64,000 bases of DNA, taken from positions 1 to 64,000 of the forward strand of contig JADGBE010000008.1 of NCBI GenBank assembly GCA_015231615.1. Reading direction: 5' to 3'. A program made the translations under genes and the position numbers. This DNA comes from Desulfamplus sp. (GTDB lineage Bacteria > Desulfobacterota > Desulfobacteria > Desulfobacterales > Desulfobacteraceae). Below, in pieces: positions 38,541-49,471 of the stretch (the stretch's first letter is position 1; every line of letters begins with the position of its first letter). The notes below the pieces were generated by a model. It was not told the DNA's origin, did not search any database, and saw only the letters and a list, made by a program, of their open reading frames with translations.

Positions 38541-39350
38541 TTAGAAGAGATTTTGTCCTGATTTAACGGCTTTTCTATTTTTAGTCTCTCTTTCTAAAAT
38601 TTCCGCTTGCAGCAAATCTTCAAGCCTCTTTGCAAAGTATATAACAACCTCATAAATAGGCTTGCCAAACTGGTCTGGAACAAATGATAAAATAAGAAGA
38701 TCACCACTATTTTCCCAGCACAAAGATTTACCATTACTATTTTTCCAAGGTATTTCGCGAGGAGTTCCATACTTTTGTTTTAAAGTATCGACTATATTTA
38801 AGTCATCTTTTTTAAAATTTACCTTTATTAAAAGTGGTGTGTTGTTAAATTCAGAGAATAAAAATTCTACATAGTTAAATGGAAGATTCTTTTTTGTTGC
38901 ATATCTATAAGCAAGCTTTACCGTGTTATGCTCAACACGCTCTGCAATTAAAGATATTTTACCCTCTTCTTCAACTGTAGATGGATTAATTTTACCTGTA
39001 GGCGAGTTTAACCTTTGGTTAAGCTCTTCAAAATGAGGGAAGTTATCTTTAAGAAATAGCTTTTCATAAAGATTTAAGTTGATTGTGTTACGACTCTCTG
39101 TTGAGTGATCACCAAGTATGCTGTCAAGGTGGCTTTTCAGATTATGAGATAAAGTGGTATTCACATCAACATCAAAAAAGGTGTAGGTTATTGGATAACT
39201 TTCTATTTTAGCAGATAGAGTATTCTTGCTGCTATCTTCACTGCAAGAGACGCATAGAAAAAATAAGCTAAAAAAGATAAACAGTCTTGCACTAATTAGA
39301 ATTTGATTGAAATTTTTGATGGAAAATATATCTGATAATATAGTAGTCAT
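38541..39350 (-). CDS. putative lipoprotein of unknown function
   Basis: Hydrophobic N-terminus ARLFIFFSLFFLCVSCSEDSS with lipobox. Confidence 0.65.
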   Translation of the reverse strand: MTTILSDIFSIKNFNQILISARLFIFFSLFFLCVSCSEDSSKNTLSAKIESYPITYTFFDVDVNTTLSHNLKSHLDSILGDHSTESRNTINLNLYEKLFLKDNFPHFEELNQRLNSPTGKINPSTVEEEGKISLIAERVEHNTVKLAYRYATKKNLPFNYVEFLFSEFNNTPLLIKVNFKKDDLNIVDTLKQKYGTPREIPWKNSNGKSLCWENSGDLLILSFVPDQFGKPIYEVVIYFAKRLEDLLQAEILERETKNRKAVKSGQNLF

Positions 39351-39374
39351 ACTTATCCTAATATAAAATGAGGA

Positions 39375-41651
39375 TCAATCTTTAAACTTAAATGTCAACT
39401 CATCGTCTTTGACTGCAATCGAAACATTCCCACCTTTTTCAAGGTTACCAAAAAGAATCTCATCAGTTAAGACATCCTTTATTTTTGTCTGAATCAGGCG
39501 ATCTAATGGTCTTGCACCAAATTTAGGATTATGACCTTTTTCAGCAAGCCATGAACGCACTTTAGGAGTATATTTTAAAGAGACATTTTTATTAGCAAGA
39601 AGCTCTTTTAACTCCTTCATGCCCTTATCAACAATAAGCTCCATAACCTCTTGAGAGAGCGAATTAAACTGCACAACAGAATCTAAACGGTTTCTAAATT
39701 CAGGGCTAAATGTCTTTTCAACTGCTTTAAATCCTTTGGAGCTGACATCAGCAATTTGGTCTCCAAAACCAATTTTATTGGAACTCATCTCTCTTGCCCC
39801 AGCATTTGAGGTCATAATTAGAACCACATTTCTAAAATCAGCAGCTTTACCGTTGTTGTCAGTCAAAGTTGCATAGTCCATAACTTGAAGCAAAATGTTA
39901 AAAAGGTCTTGGTGTGCTTTTTCTATCTCATCTAAAAGAAGGACGCAGTGTGGATTTTTTCTTATGCTATCAGTTAAAATTCCGCCTTGCTCAAAGCCAA
40001 TATATCCGGGAGGTGCCCCAATAAGCCTTGAAACAGCATGTTTTTCCATATATTCGCTCATGTCAAATCTAAGAAATTTCACACCCATATTAAATGCAAG
40101 CTGTTTTGCAACTTCAGTTTTTCCAACACCTGTGGGACCTGTGAATAAAAACGAGCCAATTGGACGACCTGGGGCTGATAACCCTGCTCTTGAGCGTTTG
40201 ATGCAAGTTGACAATGTGGATATGGCACTATCTTGACCAAAAATCACCTGAGAAAGTTTTTTATCTAAATTTTCAAGGTTTGTTTTATCTGATGCTGTAA
40301 TTGTAGTTGCTGGGATTTTTGCCATCTTTGCAACAGTCTTCTCAATATCGCCAGCAAGAACATTTTTGCGTCTTGTATCACCTGAAAGTCTAATAAGTGA
40401 GCCTGTTTCGTCAATTACATCAATTGCTTTATCTGGCAGAAATCTGTCATTGATATGTTTGGCTGATAATTTTGCAGCAGCTTCAAGAGCTTCATTTGTG
40501 TAGTTTAACTGATGATGCTCTTCATAACAGCTTTTAAGCCCTTTAAGAATCTCAATTGTCTCTTCAACAGAGGGTTCTGGAACCTCTATCTTTTCAAAAC
40601 GTCTTGTAAGTGCGCGATCTTTTTCAAAGTAGTTTTTATACTCTTCATAAGTTGTAGAGCCAACGCATCTTAAATTTCCAGATGCAAGTGCTGGCTTTAG
40701 AATATTTGACGCATCTAAAGAACCGCTGCTGGTTGCACCAGCACCAACAACTGTGTGAATCTCATCTATGAACAACAGTGCATTTTTCTTTGCCTCAAGT
40801 GCGTCAATTACATCTTTAAGTCTCTGCTCAAAATCGCCTCTATATTTAGTGCCAGCAAGCAACGCTCCCATATCAAGAGCAAACATTTCAGATGATTGTA
40901 AAAATTCAGGCACCTCACCTTGCACAGCTTTTAAGGCAATACCTTCTGCAATTGCAGTTTTGCCAACACCTGGGTCTCCTACAAAAACTGGATTATTTTT
41001 GCGTCTTCTGCATAAAACCTGCATCGCCCGTTCAATTTCATTAACTCGACCAATAAGAGGATCAATCTTTCCATTACGAGCTTTTTCAAGAAGATCAGTT
41101 GTAAACATTGCAAGCGGGTCTTGCTGCTGCTCTTGCTCTTGGTTTTGTCCTTTATCTCCTTGCTGATGCTGTGGTTGCGGCTGATTAGAACCTGCTTTTT
41201 TGGTTTGGGTTGATGTTGAACGTTCGTTGTGGGAGATATATTTTAAAAGTGCAAGACGTGTAAGTCCCTCTGATTCAAGGTAGTATGCAGCGTGAGAATC
41301 TTTTTCCTGAAAAATTGATGCAAGCACATCTCCAAGTGTTATGTGACTTTTTGATGCTGACTTTGCATGGTTTACAGCTCTTTGAATTGTCCGTTGAAAT
41401 CCAATGGTTTGCTGGAGAACATATTCGCTTCCTTCCTTAACACTCTCCATTTTATCTTTGAAAAAGAGATCAAGATGTTTCTTTATTGCTTCAGGGCTTC
41501 CTCCACAATTTTTGACTGTTTTGTAACCTTCTCCGCTATGCAAAATAGCATAAAGCATATGCTCCACAGATACATATTCATGCCGTCTTCTTTTTGCCTC
41601 TTTTACAGCAAAACCAAGTGTAGAACTCAACTCTTTGCTTATCATAACCAT
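39375..41651 (-). CDS. clpA: ATP-dependent Clp protease ATP-binding subunit ClpA
   Basis: GDPGVGKTAIAEGIA, GALLAGTKYRGDFEQRLK, TGPTGVGKTEVAKQLA, RLIGAPPGYIGFEQGG; likely start ATG 41645 behind AAGGAG. Confidence 0.96.
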   Translation of the reverse strand: MVMISKELSSTLGFAVKEAKRRRHEYVSVEHMLYAILHSGEGYKTVKNCGGSPEAIKKHLDLFFKDKMESVKEGSEYVLQQTIGFQRTIQRAVNHAKSASKSHITLGDVLASIFQEKDSHAAYYLESEGLTRLALLKYISHNERSTSTQTKKAGSNQPQPQHQQGDKGQNQEQEQQQDPLAMFTTDLLEKARNGKIDPLIGRVNEIERAMQVLCRRRKNNPVFVGDPGVGKTAIAEGIALKAVQGEVPEFLQSSEMFALDMGALLAGTKYRGDFEQRLKDVIDALEAKKNALLFIDEIHTVVGAGATSSGSLDASNILKPALASGNLRCVGSTTYEEYKNYFEKDRALTRRFEKIEVPEPSVEETIEILKGLKSCYEEHHQLNYTNEALEAAAKLSAKHINDRFLPDKAIDVIDETGSLIRLSGDTRRKNVLAGDIEKTVAKMAKIPATTITASDKTNLENLDKKLSQVIFGQDSAISTLSTCIKRSRAGLSAPGRPIGSFLFTGPTGVGKTEVAKQLAFNMGVKFLRFDMSEYMEKHAVSRLIGAPPGYIGFEQGGILTDSIRKNPHCVLLLDEIEKAHQDLFNILLQVMDYATLTDNNGKAADFRNVVLIMTSNAGAREMSSNKIGFGDQIADVSSKGFKAVEKTFSPEFRNRLDSVVQFNSLSQEVMELIVDKGMKELKELLANKNVSLKYTPKVRSWLAEKGHNPKFGARPLDRLIQTKIKDVLTDEILFGNLEKGGNVSIAVKDDELTFKFKD

Positions 41652-41654
41652 CTC

Positions 41655-41702
41655 CTTGAACTATTCCTTTTCAATTTTCTTGAACTATTCTTTTTCAATT
41701 GT
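41655..41702. repeat. two tandem 24-bp units spanning the clpS stop
   Basis: CTTGAACTATTCCTTTTCAATTTT / CTTGAACTATTCTTTTTCAATTGT. Confidence 0.85.
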
Positions 41703-41999
41703 GCTTTTAAGAGGAAACTCTCTCTCTCTTGCAAGTGTGTGAACTGTATTGACCTTAGTTTCAGCAACATCTTTTGTGTAGATACCACAGATACCTCTTC
41801 CCTTTTCATGCACATTTAGCATAATCTGAGTCGCAATTTCAAATGATTTACCAAAAACCTTCATCAGAATCTCAACAACAAAATCCATAGTTGTATAGTC
41901 GTCGTTATGTAAAATAACCTTATACATAGGAGGCTGTCCATCTTTAGAATCTGAATCTGATGATATTTTCTTTTTTGTTTCAGCATCTATAGTTGCCAT
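41685..41999 (-). CDS. clpS: ATP-dependent Clp protease adaptor ClpS
   Basis: [60 protein letters not shown]. Confidence 0.95.
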   Translation of the reverse strand: MATIDAETKKKISSDSDSKDGQPPMYKVILHNDDYTTMDFVVEILMKVFGKSFEIATQIMLNVHEKGRGICGIYTKDVAETKVNTVHTLAREREFPLKSTIEKE

Positions 42000-42013
42000 G
42001 TTGTTGCTATTCC

Positions 42014-42421
42014 TTAGTTGTTTCGGGTTATCTCAAAAAACATTTCAGAGGCAAAAAAACAGACATCAAATTCTAAAAAGAAATTTACCTGTCCTAAAAT
42101 TAAAGGCACATTTTCACACTTTGTCCATGCAAATGCTAAATTAATAGGGAAAAACTTACCAACTTTAGCAGATATAATAATAGCACGAGCTTCAAATTGA
42201 GCTAAATTGCCACTTAAAATCAATTTTGTGTTTTGTTCTTCCCATACAGCACCTAATCTTTTTCCAATACTATAAGGCAATACATTAACACTCGCTCCTG
42301 TATCCAGAAGACCATACACATCTAATGAGTTTTCGATTAGTGTCAATCTTAATGGTAAATACGGTAAACCACCTTTTTTTTGAATCTCTGAAAAAGGAAA
42401 TCTTTCTTTTATCTGCTGCAT
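42014..42421 (-). CDS. retropepsin-like aspartic protease
   Basis: [36 protein letters not shown] (DTGA active-site motif), [15 protein letters not shown]. Confidence 0.8.
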   Translation of the reverse strand: MQQIKERFPFSEIQKKGGLPYLPLRLTLIENSLDVYGLLDTGASVNVLPYSIGKRLGAVWEEQNTKLILSGNLAQFEARAIIISAKVGKFFPINLAFAWTKCENVPLILGQVNFFLEFDVCFFASEMFFEITRNN

Positions 42422-42639
42422 AAGGATTCTTTTATATCTATTTTATCAAGTTCGTTTAATAGAATTGCTGCTGCATCGTCAGCATTATATGGAGACCAGA
42501 TTGGATATTCATTACCATTTTTTAACATAGATAAAGATTCTTCTTCTTTAGCTAAATCGTAAATAATAAATTGAATAAGACTAAATTTTTCAATTTTTGA
42601 TAATGTTGTTATTGCTGATTTTAATTCGGGTAATCTCAT
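42409..42639 (-). CDS. small partner protein of the retropepsin-like gene
   Basis: 76-aa ORF overlapping the protease start by 13 nt; same strand. Confidence 0.5.
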   Translation of the reverse strand: MRLPELKSAITTLSKIEKFSLIQFIIYDLAKEEESLSMLKNGNEYPIWSPYNADDAAAILLNELDKIDIKESLCSR

Positions 42640-42657
42640 ATTTTATTTTTCCTTGTT

Positions 42658-42794
42658 CTATTTTTTACGCCCCACAACACCTCTTATACTTCTTGCCACT
42701 ACCTCATGGACATGGATCGTTTCTTTCTGTTTTAGGCTCGCTTCGCTTTACAGGCTCTTTTACCTGTGATCCATCTGAATGCGAAAGGATTATA
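42658..42794 (-). pseudogene. secA: decayed duplicate of the secA 3' end (SEC-C motif)
   Basis: Aligns without gaps to 43541-43677 with about 14 mismatches; translates [41 protein letters not shown]. Confidence 0.9.
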
Positions 42795-42798
42795 GACA

Positions 42799-43203
42799 TC
42801 AATCACTATTATCCCATATAGTAGATAAATGTCTTGAATTTGCAATCACGGGGTCATTTGTTAATAATGTTAATCCTATATTTGCAGCAGTGCCAGCGAT
42901 TAATCGATCATGCAGCTCAGGAATATCATCAATATCAAAGCTCTTAATGATAATCTCATAAGTAAGTGGCATAATTTCTATTGTTTTATGGATCAAACAA
43001 TAATCTATTACAGTTTTTAAATTTATATCAATACGATTACGTTGAGATAAATAGCCAATTTCTGCTAAAGCTATAGCTGGTATATATAAATAGGTATTAC
43101 CACGCTCTGCTTCTTCAAAAATCTGACGAATGCGTTTTGGCAACTTACGTTGTTCAAGCATTAGAACAATAGCCATAGTGTCAGCAACAAACCCATCACT
43201 CAT
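42799..43203 (-). CDS. PIN-domain toxin (VapC-like); ORF extends to 43245
   Basis: FVADTMAIVLMLEQRKLP, PAIALAEIGYLSQR, IPELHDRLIAGTAANIGLTLLTNDPVI (PIN acidic residues). Confidence 0.85.
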   Translation of the reverse strand: MSDGFVADTMAIVLMLEQRKLPKRIRQIFEEAERGNTYLYIPAIALAEIGYLSQRNRIDINLKTVIDYCLIHKTIEIMPLTYEIIIKSFDIDDIPELHDRLIAGTAANIGLTLLTNDPVIANSRHLSTIWDNSD

Positions 43204-43207
43204 AAAG

Positions 43208-43471
43208 TTATATCTCTTTGGGATATATTTTTTTATAATCAGCAAATTCCTCTTCTAAATGGATTAAAGATGTTGTCTCTAAAACAGATAGCTCTTTTTC
43301 GATAGTTTGATCTGTTAGATCATTTTTGCATGTTATTGAGTTTTGATCTCTGCTTTTAAGAAATCTTATAAAGTCCAATACTGTCTGCAAAGAGTTCCAT
43401 GATAAACCATTAGTCTCTTTTAATATAGTCTGTTCTAACTCCATTGAGTGTTTCAAATTTGCTGTAATCAT
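43208..43471 (-). CDS. antitoxin-like protein upstream of the PIN toxin
   Basis: 87-aa ORF, KETNGLSWNSLQTVLDFIRFLKSR; stop lies 4 nt before toxin ATG. Confidence 0.65.
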   Translation of the reverse strand: MITANLKHSMELEQTILKETNGLSWNSLQTVLDFIRFLKSRDQNSITCKNDLTDQTIEKELSVLETTSLIHLEEEFADYKKIYPKEI

Positions 43472-43547
43472 ATATTCACCTTGTTTCTATTCTTTAAACC
43501 TCACACCTCTTTTTACTCTTTAAGCCCAACATACGTATTTCTATTTT

Positions 43548-46094
43548 TTAAGCCCCGCAACATCTCTTATACTTCTTGCCGCTACCGCATGGACATTGAT
43601 CGTTTCTGCCTGTTTTAGGCTCACTACGTTTTACAGGCTCTTTTACCTGTGAACCATCTGAATGTGAAAGGATTAGATTTTCATTTTTGGGTCTTTGCAT
43701 TCTCTGAATATCATCAGGTTGAACCATCTGAACTCTAAAGATAATCTGCAAGGTCTCCTCTTTTATCCTATCAATTAGACCTTGAAACATCTCATATCCC
43801 TCTTTTTTGTAAATAACTAATGGATTTTGTTGGGCATAGCTTCTAAGTCCAATACCCTCTTTGAGGTGATCCATATTAAGAAGATGCTCTTTCCAAAGGG
43901 TGTCAACAGTTTTTAGCATAATATATTTTTCAAGCTGTCTTAACTCATTCTCACCAATGAGAGATTCTTGCTCTTGATATTTGCCCATAACTTTATCAAG
44001 TATAAAATTACCCGCCGTTGTAGCGTCAAGATTTTGTTGAGTATTGTCATCACTATGTCCATTTGAAAAAATTGATATATCAAGATTTGTGTTAAACTGA
44101 CGGTTAATTGAGTCACAAAGCCCCTGCAAATCCCACTCTGCAACAGGCAGTTTCTCCTCTTCAAACTCTTCAAAAATTGCCCAGCAGCGATCTTCAATCA
44201 TATCTGTAAAAATCTCTTTAAGGTTCTCACCTTGAAGTAGCTCTCTTCTTTGACGATAGATAACTTCACGCTGCTGATTCATAACATCGTCATACTCAAT
44301 GAGCTGCTTTCTTATCTCAAAGTTATGTCCTTCTACTTTTGATTGAGCATTTTCAATTGCTCGGCTTATAAGTGGGTGTTCAATTGGCTCACCTTCATCA
44401 ATTCCTAAACGATCCATAATTCTGGTGATACGCTCTCCACCAAAAATTCTTAAAAGATCGTCTTCAAGCGATAGATAGAACCTTGAAGAGCCTTCATCTC
44501 CTTGACGACCAGAACGACCTCTAAGCTGATTATCAATTCGCCTTGATTCATGTCGTGATGTGCCAAGTATATGAAGCCCACCAAGCTCTTTTACGCCCTC
44601 TCCAAGAACAATATCAGTTCCACGACCAGCCATGTTAGTCGATATTGTTACAGCACCTTTTTGACCAGCAGCGGCAACAATTTCAGCCTCTGCTTTGTGA
44701 TGTTTTGCATTCAAAACCGTGTGCTTTATTCCACGTTTTTCAAGCTGTTTGCTTAAATCCTCTGACACATCAATTGATATTGTTCCAACAAGAACTGGCT
44801 GACCTTTTTTGTGAAGCTGAATAATCTCTTTGATTGCTGCTTCATATTTCTCTTTTTTGGTCTTATAGATAACATCTGGAAAATCTTTCCTGATCATTGT
44901 TCTATGTGTTGGAATTACAAGAACATCGAGATTATAGATTTTTTTAAATTCAGCAGCTTCAGTTTCAGCAGTTCCAGTCATGCCACTTAATTTATTATAC
45001 ATTCTAAAGTAGTTCTGGAATGTGATAGATGCAAGAGTCTGGTTTTCATTGGCAATTTTAACATTTTCTTTTGCTTCAAGTGCCTGATGAAGCCCATCGC
45101 TGTAGCGTCTTCCCTCCATGAGTCTGCCTGTAAACTCGTCAACAATCACAACCTCATTATCTTTTACAATGTAGTCAACATCTCGCTTAAACATTGTGTG
45201 AGCTTTAAGTGCCTGATTAAGATGATGCAGAACCTCAATGTTATTTGGATCGTAAAGATTTTCAACCCCAAGAAATTTCTCACCCTTTGCAACACCAGCT
45301 TCAGTTAGAGTAACGCTCTTTGCCTCTTCATCAACATTATAATCAATCTCGTTTTTAAAAGCTGGAATAATGGTGTTTACCTGCTGATAAAGGTTTGTTG
45401 ATTTTTCTGCGGCCCCTGAAATGATAAGAGGAGTTCTTGCCTCATCAATCAAAATACTGTCAACCTCGTCAACAATTGCAAAGTTAAGTTCCCCTTGGGC
45501 AAGAGACTCTTTGTCAAACTTCATGTTATCTCGAAGATAATCAAAACCAAATTCGTTATTTGTGCCGTAGGTTATATCAGCACTGTATGCCTCTTTTCTT
45601 TCAGAATCATTTAGATTATGGAGAATAACACCAACACGAAGACCTAAAAAACAATAAATGGCACTCATCCACTCTGCATCGCGTTTTGCCAAATAGTCAT
45701 TGACAGTAACTATATGAACTCCCTTACCAGACAAGGAGTTGAGATAGGCTGGAAGGGTTGCCATCAAGGTTTTTCCTTCACCTGTTTTCATTTCAGAAAT
45801 CATGCCTTTGTGAAGAGCAATACCGCCAATAAGCTGAACATCAAAATGACGCATTTTAAGTGTTCTAAGAGACGCTTCACGAACAAGAGCAAATGCTTCT
45901 GGCAAAATATCGTCAAGTGTTTCATCTTTTGAAATGCGGACTTTAAACTCTAAAGTTTTGTCTGCCATTTGTTGGTCAGTTAGCTTCTGCATTTCTGGTT
46001 CAAGTGTGTTAATCAGCTCTATTGTGGGCATTATTTTTTTTATAGCCCTGTCATTATTTGATCCAAATATCTTTGTAAGTAGTTTGAATACCAT
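43548..46094 (-). CDS. secA: preprotein translocase subunit SecA
   Basis: [55 protein letters not shown]-like segment, C-terminal [14 protein letters not shown]. Confidence 0.97.
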   Translation of the reverse strand: MVFKLLTKIFGSNNDRAIKKIMPTIELINTLEPEMQKLTDQQMADKTLEFKVRISKDETLDDILPEAFALVREASLRTLKMRHFDVQLIGGIALHKGMISEMKTGEGKTLMATLPAYLNSLSGKGVHIVTVNDYLAKRDAEWMSAIYCFLGLRVGVILHNLNDSERKEAYSADITYGTNNEFGFDYLRDNMKFDKESLAQGELNFAIVDEVDSILIDEARTPLIISGAAEKSTNLYQQVNTIIPAFKNEIDYNVDEEAKSVTLTEAGVAKGEKFLGVENLYDPNNIEVLHHLNQALKAHTMFKRDVDYIVKDNEVVIVDEFTGRLMEGRRYSDGLHQALEAKENVKIANENQTLASITFQNYFRMYNKLSGMTGTAETEAAEFKKIYNLDVLVIPTHRTMIRKDFPDVIYKTKKEKYEAAIKEIIQLHKKGQPVLVGTISIDVSEDLSKQLEKRGIKHTVLNAKHHKAEAEIVAAAGQKGAVTISTNMAGRGTDIVLGEGVKELGGLHILGTSRHESRRIDNQLRGRSGRQGDEGSSRFYLSLEDDLLRIFGGERITRIMDRLGIDEGEPIEHPLISRAIENAQSKVEGHNFEIRKQLIEYDDVMNQQREVIYRQRRELLQGENLKEIFTDMIEDRCWAIFEEFEEEKLPVAEWDLQGLCDSINRQFNTNLDISIFSNGHSDDNTQQNLDATTAGNFILDKVMGKYQEQESLIGENELRQLEKYIMLKTVDTLWKEHLLNMDHLKEGIGLRSYAQQNPLVIYKKEGYEMFQGLIDRIKEETLQIIFRVQMVQPDDIQRMQRPKNENLILSHSDGSQVKEPVKRSEPKTGRNDQCPCGSGKKYKRCCGA

Positions 46095-46189
46095 AGGATT
46101 TTTTTATGCCTTTATTTTATTTGGTAATTATACAAAACATTTTGAAGATTGCTTGCTCATACCAACCATGATATTTGACTTAATCATGA

Positions 46190-46219
46190 GATTTGGCAGC
46201 TTTTAAAAAGTTGTCAAAT
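46190..46219. repeat. degenerate copy of the 31-bp dispersed palindrome
   Basis: GATTTGGCAGCTTTTAAAAAGTTGTCAAAT. Confidence 0.55.
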
Positions 46220-46253
46220 TTTGAATTTTTCAATCTGCTTTGCATAGAATTAT

Positions 46254-47441
46254 TTATATTGCACCGGGAATAAGCTGCAAACCCGCCTTCTCATCAATGC
46301 CAAACATTATATTCATATTTTGCACAGCCTGACCCGATGCACCTTTAAGAATGTTATCAATGGCAGAGACTATAATTACTCTTGAAGATTTGTCATCAAC
46401 CCAAAACCCAATATCACAGAAATTTGTTCCTCTAACATGAGCTGTATCAGGAAATTTGCCTTTTGGAAGAACTCTTACAAAGAACTTATTTTTATAGTAT
46501 CTTTCAAAAATCTTTAAAATATTTTCATGGATTGAAATATCTTTGCCATTGCAACGGCAACTTTTTTTAAATTCATCCGATATTTCAGCATAAATTGTAG
46601 TCAACATACCCCTGCTCATTGGCAAAAGATGAGGCACAAAGGTTATCTTAATTTTTTCTTGAACATTATTGGATAATCTTGAACAGACAGCCTCATCAAC
46701 AGAACTCGAACAATCTGATCGATTGGACAAACGAGCATGATAAGAAAGAATCTCCTCCATCTCTGGAACATGGCGATGGTTTCCAATTTTGTATGGCTTA
46801 AAAGATTCTGTAACTTCGCAATAATGTGAGGTTAGGGATAAAGATCGACCAGCTCCGCTTACACCAGATTTTGAGTCTGAAATAATTCCATCTTTTTTAA
46901 TTACCCCTTCGCGTATAAGTGGAATAGCTGGCAGAAGAAAACTTGTTGGATAGCAACCCGGGTTTCCAATAAGGTCAGTTCCAGCAATTTCATCTTTGTA
47001 TATTTCACTCAAACCATAAACAGCCTGTTTAAGAAGCTCTGGAGACGAATGTTTTTGGTAGGTCTCTTGATATGTGGCAAGATTTTTGAATCTAAAATCT
47101 GCTGAAAGATCAATAACTTTTATGTTATTTTCTAAGAAAATTGGGGCATACTGCATTGAAATTTTATGAGGAAGTGCAAGAAATATACAGTCAACTTTGC
47201 CAAATAGATTTTCTGGCTTCATCTCTTCGCACTTAATATTTACAATATTTCTAAGCGATGGAAAGATATTTTCCAAAGATTCCCCAGCATAAGACCTTGA
47301 AGTAACCGCAACAAGTTCACAATATGGGTGTCCAACAATCAATTTAACAAGTTCAGCTCCTGTATAACCAGTTGCACCCGCAATTGCTACTCTAACTTTT
47401 TTATATTCTGAATTTGTTGTTTTGTATTCGCTATTTATCAT
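46254..47441 (-). CDS. argC: N-acetyl-gamma-glutamyl-phosphate reductase
   Basis: VRVAIAGATGYTGAELVKLIVGHPYCELVAVTSRSYAG, FLALPHKISM, GNPGCYPTSFLLPAIPLI, SGVSGAGRS. Confidence 0.95.
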   Translation of the reverse strand: MINSEYKTTNSEYKKVRVAIAGATGYTGAELVKLIVGHPYCELVAVTSRSYAGESLENIFPSLRNIVNIKCEEMKPENLFGKVDCIFLALPHKISMQYAPIFLENNIKVIDLSADFRFKNLATYQETYQKHSSPELLKQAVYGLSEIYKDEIAGTDLIGNPGCYPTSFLLPAIPLIREGVIKKDGIISDSKSGVSGAGRSLSLTSHYCEVTESFKPYKIGNHRHVPEMEEILSYHARLSNRSDCSSSVDEAVCSRLSNNVQEKIKITFVPHLLPMSRGMLTTIYAEISDEFKKSCRCNGKDISIHENILKIFERYYKNKFFVRVLPKGKFPDTAHVRGTNFCDIGFWVDDKSSRVIIVSAIDNILKGASGQAVQNMNIMFGIDEKAGLQLIPGAI

Positions 47442-47502
47442 GTTATATCCTAAATTAAATTTGTTATTTTGTAAAAAAGATAGAAATTACCTTAACAGAT
47501 AT

Positions 47503-47545
47503 CTTAATGTTTGACAACTTTCTAAACAGTTCTCAAACATTTAAG
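47503..47545. repeat. degenerate, extended copy of the dispersed palindrome
   Basis: CTTAATGTTTGACAACTTTCTAAACAGTTCTCAAACATTTAAG. Confidence 0.5.
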
Positions 47546-47600
47546 ATAATCAAACTTACTACTATTATAGACTTAATAGTTAAATATAAATTTGGGTAAA

Positions 47601-49199
47601 ATGCTTTTAATATATCCACCAGTTGCTAAAATATCTGAACCTCCGCCCGGAGTTGCAATATTAGCAGGCTCACTTGAAGCTAATAATATAGACTGTAAAG
47701 TAGTTGATGCAAATATCCAAGCAATGCTGTGGCTTGCCAAAAGAGCCTCCTACAACGACAATTGGAGCAAAAGGGCTATTACCAATCTTGATCGAAACAT
47801 CTTTGAGCTTAAACACATTGCTCTGTATAAGAATATGGCACGATATAGTCAAAGAGTTATAGATTTTAACAAAGCCATAAATATTGCACCGAATAGACGT
47901 TTCAACATCTCTCTTTCTGACTACACCGATTATAAACTTACGCCTCTAAAAAGTGAGGATTTACTTATATCTGCTAAAGACTACAAAGATAATCCCTTCT
48001 ATCCATTTTTTGAGAGCCAACTTTCTAAAATAATTGAAAGTTATTCAAATAACCTTAAAGAGTTCCCAACTCAAGACAAAGAGTATTCAAATGAAGTTAA
48101 AAGATACTCGCCTGATTATATTGGAATCTCTTTGTGTTATCTAAGTCAAGCCCTGACAGCTTTTGCCCTTGTAGGCTGGATAAAGAAAGAGTTCCCTAAG
48201 AGTAAAATTGTAATGGGCGGCGGGCTTGTAACATCATGGATGAGTATGCCCACATGGAGTAACCCGTTTAGAGGTCTTATTGACTACATGGTAAAGGGTA
48301 GGGGAGAGGAGACTCTTGTTAATTTATGTAGGCAAGAGACTGAAACAATCAACATATACCAACCCGAATATATACCAAACTTTGATTTTTGTGAATGGGA
48401 TCAATATATTGCACCTGGTTCAATTATTCCATTCAGAACATCAAGTGGGTGCTACTGGAACAGATGTCGATTCTGCCCTGAAAAAGCTGAGGGAAATCTT
48501 TACAAACCAGAAAAAAACAGCAAGTTATTAGATAATATTCAATATCTTGTTGATAAATATCATCCAGATTATATCCATTTTATTGATGATGCTATCTCTC
48601 CATCTTTTTTGAAATCCCTTATTTCACAAAGTGATGCATCAAACTTACAAAAGCCTAAATTTGAATGGTATGGTTTTCTACGATTTACAAAAGAGCTTGC
48701 TGACCCTGATTTCTGCAACGCTCTTTATCGTTCGGGGTGTAGGTTGCTCAAACTTGGACTTGAATCAGGAGAGCAGGCTGTTCTTGATAAAATGGAAAAA
48801 GGGACAGATTTAACATTAGCTTCTAATATCTTGAAATGCCTTAAAAATGCTGGAATTCGTACATATATCTATCTACTTTTTGGCACTCAATTTGAAAATG
48901 AGTCAGATGCTGAACAAACTCTTAATTATGTTGTTAATCATAGTAAGGAAATATCTTTTCTTAATATTGCGATATTTAACTTGCCAAGATTTAGTGAAGA
49001 TACAGCAAATCTTGAGACCTCTCTATTTTCTGAAGGCGATCTTTCGCTCTATCTAAATTTTAAACACCCTAAAGGTTGGGATAGAAAAAAAGTGAGACTT
49101 TTTATTGAGAGAAAATTCAAAAAACACCCTGAAATTAGGAAGATTTTAAAAAACGATCCTCCATTTTTCACATCTAACCACGCAATATTCATGATATGA
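47601..49199 (+). CDS. B12-binding-type radical SAM protein; ORF extends to TTG 47592
   Basis: LLIYPPVAKISEPPPGVAILAGSLEANNIDCKVVDAN, SSGCYWNRCRFCPEKAEG (CxxxCxxC), LKLGLESGEQAVLDKMEKGT. Confidence 0.88.
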   Translation: MLLIYPPVAKISEPPPGVAILAGSLEANNIDCKVVDANIQAMLWLAKRASYNDNWSKRAITNLDRNIFELKHIALYKNMARYSQRVIDFNKAINIAPNRRFNISLSDYTDYKLTPLKSEDLLISAKDYKDNPFYPFFESQLSKIIESYSNNLKEFPTQDKEYSNEVKRYSPDYIGISLCYLSQALTAFALVGWIKKEFPKSKIVMGGGLVTSWMSMPTWSNPFRGLIDYMVKGRGEETLVNLCRQETETINIYQPEYIPNFDFCEWDQYIAPGSIIPFRTSSGCYWNRCRFCPEKAEGNLYKPEKNSKLLDNIQYLVDKYHPDYIHFIDDAISPSFLKSLISQSDASNLQKPKFEWYGFLRFTKELADPDFCNALYRSGCRLLKLGLESGEQAVLDKMEKGTDLTLASNILKCLKNAGIRTYIYLLFGTQFENESDAEQTLNYVVNHSKEISFLNIAIFNLPRFSEDTANLETSLFSEGDLSLYLNFKHPKGWDRKKVRLFIERKFKKHPEIRKILKNDPPFFTSNHAIFMI

Positions 49200-49471
49200 T
49201 TTGATAGTATGTTGTAATATTAAATCAAAAAATATTATTTTGATAGATTTAATACCATAAACGATGTCTCATAACTATCTAATCCCCAAAATCAGAATTG
49301 CTGATTTTATTATTGACAATGATTAGCAGTTTTGATAGCAAATATCCTCACTATTCTCTTAATTAAAAAAGTGAACCAAAAGCATATAGTGATTTTGATT
49401 GTCCATCGCATTTCTCTTGATTATTTATGGTAAATATATTTTATAGAAAGTTAAGCTAAGGAGATACGGGT

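Noticed and set aside
40768-41166. 132-aa + strand ORF
   Set aside because: Antisense shadow of the clpA N-terminal ATPase region.
41367-41819. 150-aa + strand ORF across clpA/clpS
   Set aside because: Antisense to two conserved genes, no recognisable domain.
42597-42821. 74-aa + strand ORF
   Set aside because: Lies antisense over the secA tail remnant; no coding features of its own.
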